Assembly: GCF_938015485.1 (NCBI RefSeq)
Contig: NZ_CALLVU010000036.1
Span: forward strand, 1 to 64,000
DNA length: 64,000 nucleotides
Direction: 5' to 3'
From: an uncultured Lachnoanaerobaculum sp.
GTDB lineage: Bacteria > Bacillota > Clostridia > Lachnospirales > Lachnospiraceae
How positions within the stretch are numbered: position 1 is the stretch's first letter; every line of letters begins with the position of its first letter. This document shows positions 59,101 to 64,000 of this stretch, one piece after another. The translations under genes and the position numbers were made by a program. The notes below the pieces were generated by a model, which saw only the letters and a list, made by a program, of their open reading frames with translations, ran no database searches and was not told the origin of the DNA.

Positions 59101-59516
59101 ACAAGTTTTAATGCCAACATTCCAAGCACTGACAGCGAATGCTCCCATATCCTCCTGTTTGAAGCGCAGGCGGCTTGTATAAAGTTCATTGCGAAAGTCT
59201 CGCCTCTCTCCTTTATAGCCTTTAGAGCGACTTCACTGCTTCTTCTAAGAATATTTGCAGCTCTTTTGGCATCCACACCCACTCTTATAGCAAAGATTGC
59301 AAGCTTTTCAAGATCTACATCCACCACGGAAACAAATCCATATGTATTATCTGATAATTGTTTTATCTCTGTCCAGTCTCCGGATTTTAATCCTTCCCTT
59401 GCCTCTTTTTGCTCTTCTTTGTTTCCTATTCCAAGATTTAAAATATCATCAAAATCTGTCTCTTCATAGCCGAGAGAACGATATATTTCTGCCGCTTTTT
59501 CTAATTTGCTTGCCAT
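56148..59516 (-). CDS. Large helical protein, partner of the SWIM protein (unknown function)
   Basis: An 1122-residue soluble protein. The N-terminal half is built of long helices with HEAT-like spacing. The C-terminal half has TKGAMMNWIAVRSNLSDENA and LPGVADISYLDWSGGTPSNL and a beta-rich part around KLIYDNVEFNINVFEVRKGE. It starts 1 bp after the SWIM gene's stop. Large proteins of this sort occur next to SWIM, MoxR and VWA genes in other bacteria (YehM-like and DUF6493-type), but I cannot assign a family. No MoxR or VWA gene is seen here. Confidence 0.6.
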   Translation of the reverse strand: MASKLEKAAEIYRSLGYEETDFDDILNLGIGNKEEQKEAREGLKSGDWTEIKQLSDNTYGFVSVVDVDLEKLAIFAIRVGVDAKRAANILRRSSEVALKAIKERGETFAMNFIQAACASNRRIWEHSLSVLGMLALKLVHEMNLEIPESVEYMKDWAAAAAILLTSKRKDYNFDERFVIEKSEILRRFNEHIEVGVALNVPATGPFSEILIWGVQNNLITKDTAMEQVFYGLSIAQRPGDRKEYVNVLEQIGITDEEIKSRVETIIPLLGLGETALMERFAPVLIESATDEWLYPILISCSSAKVKKIKKLILNTVLKREKPKSVKEYEDWLLLYKQDEDKSIAKLAGNIEKAWGLEIEQENLKEEVQGLWRETPKLWEVPRFEIGEVSAENLTDLLAVISDRKEYIDDVAFERFIAMANNIAHRNPDEAKISLAGITINDSSGMWALGRWAKNIENNVCPDSKTNEWNGEKEILKIRYSGLVYTRRVVLFESIDKWPCILSTPSYEDLSITLPDLTDRLIKYKNENFSYVAEPDLQFAITRLDIERITKEDKKRFLEKTDGLRLKVLLPLGDFLKDEKGEDIFAEEIIKDYLDDPYVEPEFSLGKSAYWREDVDVPKSLKAFPFRLSWCYEGMYSIFPTWGDYSLTAIRRDTEVYHSQGINLRQIAKRRKPLTKGAMMNWIAVRSNLSDENAADVITATNEAWERGLLLPGVADISYLDWSGGTPSNLASLAFAMENMAKDGMLSLVWMAACDVVEVSLKAPRMLSGTAEIVKFLRDYLDEVIFAVEKEIISKSALELKAVKNLATKSGSSKAVEYAKEIVNKLNSLGMDIKEEKYDKVQNQNTPNDFDEVWMALPKAKKLIYDNVEFNINVFEVRKGEKAFSFDLKLPDIPDRLFQVYIYGWFYGIQKEAQMSGAVADSDGKIIDEKKKSVWLHYDPEKKKVVVSKYRNWRGEKEGTLEGNSTPYSKIFLTIAVSTLAQDGESIYGAKSLFRQLVDLGDLSVENLREIMRELLLHEEISPAKLVRIVEKENKLLSICYIMLVECIKYAGGVVVKNNKPPVWINRVLDICTYYADYLREAMKRGYILDEDAKWQGLLEIANCTAKSTAVKKAKNLVKLLGI

Positions 59517-59517
59517 A

Positions 59518-60861
59518 CTATACTCCTTTTTTCAGTTTTACCGCCAAAATATGTTTGCATGGTCCTCTACTGTTTTGATGTTTCAGATACCATGTACATG
59601 TGCATTTTGCATTATCCAAATTTGCATCTGTAGGATAAATAACCCTATACGTATTTTCTCCCGATCTTACATGCCATATATTATCTTCAATATACTCGGT
59701 ATCTTCTACAAGTTTTTTTGCACCTACAAGCCTGGGATTGTCCTTTAAAACTCTATCAGGATCATCAGGCAATTCTCTATGGAAAAATGCTCTCTCCCTA
59801 ACATCAAAACCGAGCTTCCCTGAAACGGCAAGCAGCTCCATTGCATCATTCATATCATTTTTTACTATTCCGATTGATTTTGATATTTTATCAATATCAA
59901 GTCTTGATTCAAAGTTTAATATATTATCAATTTTGTCCGCACATTCAAGTATTTTAGTGGTTGAGAGTGAATCAAGTAATGCCCCCTCACCTGAATAACC
60001 TTCATAGCTCTTTGCAGTCAAACTAAGCGTAATATTTGCACCGGTCATACATACTTCAATCATCATCTGCCCCGGCTCACCATTTTCAGGTGCGTAAAAA
60101 AAGATCGAGTTTACATTGCTCATTATTTTTTTAAGTGCACTAAGTCTGTGAATACCACTGATATATACGCTGTTTTTTTCTTCTCCAGATTTTAACATTA
60201 CACCTGTCTTTGTGGGTGTAAGCCATCCGGATTTTTCCTTTCCTGTAACAGGAGGTAACATTGCAATAAATGACTTTGCCTGCATTCCCTCGACATGGAA
60301 CTTGTATTTCATACTTTGATGCAGCATGGCACAATTTCCAAGTGCTCTTATCCATCTGTCAGGCATCTTTACAGGCCTTTGAGTAACTATATCTGTAAGC
60401 ACACTTTTGTTATCAAGATTTTTACTGTGCAAGGTCTTAAGTCCTTCATCTCCTATTCTAAACTTTAATCTGTCTCCCTGCCTTATATTAAGAAGAGACT
60501 TTCGTAAATTGTTGCCTATATCCACATTTGTAGTACCATAAAGTATGTCACCGTCCAAAGCATTTTGGAATACATCCATTCTTGCATAAACACCGTTGCA
60601 AGCTGAGAAGCATTCTGCCCTCAGTCTGTCACCCTGGGCAGAAAGGATAGGGTCTCTTTGGTCCACCGGTACGTATTTAAAGTATCTTGTACTCACAATA
60701 TCTGCCAGCACCAGCAGTCCTCCTGAAATAATTGTCGGATTGATGATTTCTCCATTGAAAAATAAAGGATCGTTCTCTATACCGTTTGGGGTAAGTGCAG
60801 GTGCTATAGATAAGCTCAAGTTTCCGTCAAAAAGGGTTGATGCTGTTTTAAATTCTCTCAT
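59518..60861 (-). CDS. SWIM zinc-finger protein
   Basis: A 447-residue protein. The final 30 residues form a SWIM zinc finger, CTCTWYLKHQ then NSRGPCKH, with C420, C422, C435 and H437. The long upstream part is mixed alpha/beta with GVMLKSGEEKNSVYISGIHR and YTAKSYEGYSGEGAL-like stretches. SWIM fingers bind DNA or proteins. It is upstream of the 1122-residue gene and co-translated with it. Nearby in meaning are YehQ-type proteins. Ribosome binding site AGGGGGAT. Confidence 0.75.
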   Translation of the reverse strand: MREFKTASTLFDGNLSLSIAPALTPNGIENDPLFFNGEIINPTIISGGLLVLADIVSTRYFKYVPVDQRDPILSAQGDRLRAECFSACNGVYARMDVFQNALDGDILYGTTNVDIGNNLRKSLLNIRQGDRLKFRIGDEGLKTLHSKNLDNKSVLTDIVTQRPVKMPDRWIRALGNCAMLHQSMKYKFHVEGMQAKSFIAMLPPVTGKEKSGWLTPTKTGVMLKSGEEKNSVYISGIHRLSALKKIMSNVNSIFFYAPENGEPGQMMIEVCMTGANITLSLTAKSYEGYSGEGALLDSLSTTKILECADKIDNILNFESRLDIDKISKSIGIVKNDMNDAMELLAVSGKLGFDVRERAFFHRELPDDPDRVLKDNPRLVGAKKLVEDTEYIEDNIWHVRSGENTYRVIYPTDANLDNAKCTCTWYLKHQNSRGPCKHILAVKLKKGV

Positions 60862-60886
60862 TATATCCCCCTGAAATTTGTATACT

Positions 60887-60918
60887 AAAAGGGCAACCCT
60901 ATATAGGATCGCCCTTTT
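60887..60918 (-). terminator. Terminator-like hairpin downstream of higA and upstream of the SWIM gene
   Basis: AAAAGGGC (60887-60894) pairs with GCCCTTTT (60911-60918). It ends the higBA message about 150 bp past its stop, or acts as an attenuator in the SWIM leader, since its U-rich end is only 26 bp before the SWIM start codon. From 60919 to 61065 I see only AT-rich sequence. Confidence 0.6.
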
Positions 60919-61065
60919 ATTTTAGCATAAAATTTAGTTTTTTACTTTATTTAGTAACTCCGTATTATAATTTAGATATATTATTAATGTCATCGACTAA
61001 AACTTTTACTGCCGGATTATCAAATCTCTATATTTTCCGACACTTTAAATTTTTTGATAACAGAT

Positions 61066-62118
61066 TTAAATAACTATTTCATATTTCTCTTTTAAATTAT
61101 TTAACATACTATACTTAATCATTCCTTCCAACTGCATCCTTCCGACTATTATCCCAGGAGCGATTCCCTGTGCCTTTGCAAATTGAAGTACTTGGCTTTC
61201 TGAATAATCTCTATTTCTTCTAAAATCTTCAAAATCTTTAGAGTCAATCAGTATATCACCAGACCATCTGTCAGCCTCTTTCTCATCATCTTCAGACGTA
61301 CCGTTTGTCTGCCCTACATGTCCGAGAACAATGTGTGCAAGTTCGTGGAATAAGCTGAACCAAAACTTGTCTGCATCCTTTCCTCTTGCAGTAAGTCCAA
61401 GAACAATCTTATTCCCATCTATAAAAGAAGCTCCCTGTAGAAAAGATCCTTCAAGATGTGGCAAAAATACTAAAGCAATACCACAGTCTGCAAGATATTT
61501 TTTTATCTTAGGACAGAATTCCTTTGGGTTAAGAACCGTCATGTTTCTTATATCATTCAAAACTGAAGTTAACCCTTTGATATTTATGGAAGCGGTTTGA
61601 ATATTACGCGCCTTAATCCTTGCTTCTTGAGCCCACGCCATTAAAGCCAAATCACTTTTTTCCGTAATTGCCAAACGTCTACATGCAATTCTTGTAATCT
61701 GCTCCTTTCCGATAAGAGAAAGTTCAACAACCTCAAAAAATTTCCTAAGATTAACAACCTTTTCATTAGATTCTACTGCATCCGGAATCCAACCGAATTT
61801 TACCATCTCACTATAAGGAATTTTTTTTACCATCTCTTTATCGGCTTCCATTGCATTTTCTGCTTCCGCCTTAATAATCTTCTCTCTATAGATTGACTCC
61901 AAATTATTCCAAAACTTAGCAGGAACACCTAAAACCATCTCTAATCTGACTGCTGTTTCAGGTGTAAGCTGTACATCGCCATTAATGAGCTTACTGATAT
62001 GTTTTTCAGACATATCCATTCTGGCAGCAAACTCCTTCTGGCTCATTCCCCTGTCGTTTAACTGCTCTTTAATTGTCGCTCCGGGTGGCGTTGCAATATA
62101 ACTGCGACTTCTAACCAT
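61066..62118 (-). CDS. HigA-type antitoxin fused to an ImmA/IrrE metallopeptidase
   Basis: The ATG at 62116-62118 (MVRSRSYIATPPG) has GGGGAGG seven bases upstream. The 350-residue protein starts with the HigA helix-turn-helix (GATIKEQLNDRGMSQKEFAA, then ISKLINGDVQLTPETA and FWNNLESIYREK). The C-terminal half is an ImmA/IrrE zinc peptidase with HELAH (258-262) and the third ligand region EKEADRWSGD. Such fusions may couple toxin control to proteolysis. It follows higB with a short gap. Operators lie upstream of higB. Confidence 0.88.
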   Translation of the reverse strand: MVRSRSYIATPPGATIKEQLNDRGMSQKEFAARMDMSEKHISKLINGDVQLTPETAVRLEMVLGVPAKFWNNLESIYREKIIKAEAENAMEADKEMVKKIPYSEMVKFGWIPDAVESNEKVVNLRKFFEVVELSLIGKEQITRIACRRLAITEKSDLALMAWAQEARIKARNIQTASINIKGLTSVLNDIRNMTVLNPKEFCPKIKKYLADCGIALVFLPHLEGSFLQGASFIDGNKIVLGLTARGKDADKFWFSLFHELAHIVLGHVGQTNGTSEDDEKEADRWSGDILIDSKDFEDFRRNRDYSESQVLQFAKAQGIAPGIIVGRMQLEGMIKYSMLNNLKEKYEIVI

Positions 62119-62150
62119 AGTGCTACCTCCCCGACTTAAAATATTAACCA

Positions 62151-62447
62151 TCAATGATAGTCAACAATTTCCAAAATATTTGCTATTTGAATTTCATTAC
62201 CAATTTTCTCGAATACCAATCTGTATGGATGAACCAAGTCCACTGCATATTGTCCTTTCCTATTCTGCTTAAGTGCATGACATCGCCCGATATGAAACTG
62301 TATCATTATCTCAACCGTGTCCACAGCACAAATTTCATCTATACGCTGATGTATTTTATCTGCCATTTCTCGACCATAGGTTCTCTCCGCTGTTTTGGCA
62401 TCCGTACAAACCCTTTCAATTTTCTTATTCTTGTAAGTAATATCCAA
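62151..62447 (-). CDS. higB: HigB/RelE-family toxin
   Basis: A 98-residue RelE-superfamily toxin. It starts at TTG 62447, seven bases after GAGAGG; an ATG nearby is out of frame. MDITYKNKKIERVCTDA and RCHALKQNRKGQYAVDLVHP and YRLVFEK follow the HigB/plasmid maintenance killer pattern, a ribosome-dependent mRNA nuclease. The toxin precedes its antitoxin gene, as usual for hig. The order and the operator pair support an active system. Confidence 0.88.
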   Translation of the reverse strand: MDITYKNKKIERVCTDAKTAERTYGREMADKIHQRIDEICAVDTVEIMIQFHIGRCHALKQNRKGQYAVDLVHPYRLVFEKIGNEIQIANILEIVDYH

Positions 62448-62467
62448 AGCATTGCCTCTCTTATATA

Positions 62468-62541
62468 TTTACCTTTGAGGTAAATTTATATTAGCATGAA
62501 TATGACACTTTGTCAAATTATAAATTAACCTCTAAGGTTTA
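62468..62541 (-). promoter_or_regulatory. higBA promoter with two operator palindromes
   Basis: Read leftward: TTGACA (62511-62516), 17 bases, TAATAT (62488-62493). The palindromes TTTACCTTTGAGGTAAA (62468-62484) and TTAACCTCTAAGGTTTA (62525-62541) flank it: one covers the start of transcription, the other is upstream of -35. Both share ACCT-N3-AGGT-like halves, probably bound by the HigA helix-turn-helix. Confidence 0.85.
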
Positions 62542-62727
62542 TTTTATATATTCTGATTTTTAATTTTCTTTTTGCAACTTCCCATACATGTCAATTACAC
62601 CGATTTATCTTTCCTGTAAATATTAGCTTTCCAACATCCGACTTATAATACATTTTATTTGTTTAGACCATCGGCGTTATCTACAAATATTCAAAAACAA
62701 CGAATTGATGTCGTTAGTTTGAAACTG
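62542..62727. other. AT-rich spacer, no gene seen
   Basis: No open frame with a ribosome binding site is visible. A short CAACGA-ATTGATG-TCGTTA dyad near 62699-62717, followed leftward by UUUUU, may be a weak terminator of the helicase gene. Confidence 0.4.
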
Positions 62728-64000
62728 TTAATTTCCAAACGATAATTCCAACAGCTCCTCCGCTACAACAGCAGATTTTATCCTTATCAAATTATCCCAC
62801 ACATCTTCCTTTCCTAAAAGATTCATACCACCATGCCATACCAGTTCTTCATCTATGACTGCAAAGTGTTCATCTACCTCATCTTTAATAACAACCTGTA
62901 TTCCTGATGTTTTCATCTGATTAATCATTTCATGATAATCATTAATGCTTCCAAAGCTCATTTCTTCAGGATCAATTGTTATCACGACTATCTTACATCC
63001 TGCTTCCACCTGCTGTTTTGTAATATAAATCATTCTATCAACTCTCTCTTGTACAATGTGTGGGCTTGAAATAATTATTCTCTTTTCTGCCTCTATAATA
63101 TCTCGTTCAAATATATCAATATAGTTCCCTGAATCATAAATTGCATTTGCAACTTGTTTATCCAATATCACATTCGAAATTATAGAATATCCTAAACGCT
63201 TATAAGTTCTTAGACGTTTTGAATACATTTTCTCAAAAACTTTTAAATGAGCATCTATATAATCATAAACAACTACATACTTCTTACCTTCATAATCTCT
63301 ATGTAATCTCCCAACATACTGCTCTAATCTTCCATCAAATGAAACCGGTGATGCCAACATCAATGTATCTAATCTCGGAAAATCAAATCCTTCACCAATC
63401 TTCTGCCCGGTAGCTATTAAAATAATTGATTTTTCATTTAGAACTTCCTTTAATTTTTTTCTGATTTCAGAATTCTCCCTATCACTATTATCACCATAAA
63501 GCAAGAACACATAATCTGCTGCACCTGACAGAATATCAAATAAATTCTTTGCCTGCTCCTTATATCTTGTAAGAATAAGCGGAGTTCTTCCATCGACAAT
63601 TGCCTGTCTTATATCATTTACAATCATTTCATTTCTTATTTTATTGCTACTTATCAAATTATAAGCAGTATTAATATCGTTCATAGTTTCATTTGTATCC
63701 ATAACCCTTGTAAATCTTGGATATACATAATGTCCAATCCCCTGTTCTTTCGCACGCTCTTTCGCAGTATAGCTATGTCTTATCGTACCTAATAACATAT
63801 ATACTATTTTTTCAAGATTATCTCCACGCTTTGGTGTTGCTGAAACTCCATAAACGTATCTTGAATTTACTCTCTGCATTACTTCTATCGATGTATTAGA
63901 TCCACAATGGTGACATTCGTCCATAATTACCAGTCCATAGGAATTAATAAAATCATTGAAATTCCCCTTACTATACATTGACCCAATCATAGCTACATCA
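62728..64000 (-). CDS. Helicase with PLD-like C-terminal domain, 5' end cut by window
   Basis: The frame is open to the right edge (about 424 codons seen, N-terminal part missing). It has motif II DECHH, motif III SATPKRGDN, the second RecA domain with ATGQKIGEGFDFP and motif VI QYVGRLHRDYEGK. From about residue 290 of the visible part a phospholipase-D-like domain follows (RIIISSPHIVQERVD; then HFAVIDEELVWHGGMN). The HxK motif is HFA, with the lysine absent, so nuclease activity is doubtful. The helicase plus PLD order resembles the C-terminal part of TOTE-type conflict proteins that carry a primase domain further N-terminal; that part lies outside the window. Confidence 0.8.
   Translation of the reverse strand, partial: DVAMIGSMYSKGNFNDFINSYGLVIMDECHHCGSNTSIEVMQRVNSRYVYGVSATPKRGDNLEKIVYMLLGTIRHSYTAKERAKEQGIGHYVYPRFTRVMDTNETMNDINTAYNLISSNKIRNEMIVNDIRQAIVDGRTPLILTRYKEQAKNLFDILSGAADYVFLLYGDNSDRENSEIRKKLKEVLNEKSIILIATGQKIGEGFDFPRLDTLMLASPVSFDGRLEQYVGRLHRDYEGKKYVVVYDYIDAHLKVFEKMYSKRLRTYKRLGYSIISNVILDKQVANAIYDSGNYIDIFERDIIEAEKRIIISSPHIVQERVDRMIYITKQQVEAGCKIVVITIDPEEMSFGSINDYHEMINQMKTSGIQVVIKDEVDEHFAVIDEELVWHGGMNLLGKEDVWDNLIRIKSAVVAEELLELSFGN

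Overview
The window is AT-rich and tightly packed, with strong AGGAGG-type ribosome binding sites, intrinsic terminators, a CsoR-type copper repressor, a YitT protein, TraX and TerB_N proteins. This fits a low-GC Gram-positive of the class Clostridia, most like Lachnospiraceae. That placement rests on gene content and codon usage only; there is no rRNA here.

Positions 1-24134 hold one long leftward surface-polysaccharide cluster. It has a CTP:glucose-1-phosphate cytidylyltransferase (cut by the window edge), five SDR epimerases/dehydratases, a UGM-like flavoprotein, a WxcM/FdtA-like cupin, a GtrA/GtrB/GtrII-type membrane decoration set, several GT2 glycosyltransferases (one fused to a methyltransferase through a 15-residue repeat coiled coil), a Wzm/Wzt-type ABC exporter, an acyltransferase-3, and GmhA with two HddA-type heptose-7-phosphate kinases. 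Together these suggest a glycan containing D-glycero-D-manno-heptose or 6-deoxyheptose, exported by an ABC transporter. A broken copy of the hddA promoter and 5' end (10505-10735) marks a past rearrangement.

Positions 24190-42190 are accessory: a UPF0175/DUF3368 toxin-antitoxin pair; an operon of TerB_N protein, BrxD-like ATPase and Lhr/BrxHI-like helicase led by a truncated DnaQ-type exonuclease; two tandem paralogous membrane proteins translated across a collapsed RelB/DinJ gene; a lipoprotein plus FMN-binding flavocytochrome-like pair behind a possible metal-responsive operator; a Fic/RelB cassette between 63-bp direct repeats; a radical SAM, ATP-grasp and unknown-protein trio; and an AbiL/RloB-like ATPase pair whose second gene carries an in-frame TGA.

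Positions 42189-49143 look like ordinary chromosome: HAD phosphatase, YitT, acetyltransferase, CsoR with a metal P-type ATPase under a twin-operator promoter, TraX, and a YdbC/PC4-like protein. tRNA-Tyr and tRNA-Arg at 49257-49450 may mark the edge of a second island. From 49580 to the end lie a DUF262/DUF1524 (GmrSD-like) nuclease with a WYL regulator, an alpha/beta hydrolase divergent from a solitary CARF-HEPN (Csx1/Csm6-like) protein with no CRISPR locus in view, a SWIM zinc-finger protein with a 1122-residue partner, a HigB toxin with a HigA-ImmA/IrrE antitoxin under a clear operator pair, and a helicase with a degenerate PLD-like tail that runs off the right edge.

The strongest candidates for undescribed biology are the TerB_N/BrxD/BrxHI operon, the solitary CARF-HEPN locus, the SWIM/1122-residue pair and the ATP-grasp/radical SAM trio. 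Several neighbouring genes show signs of decay or module exchange.
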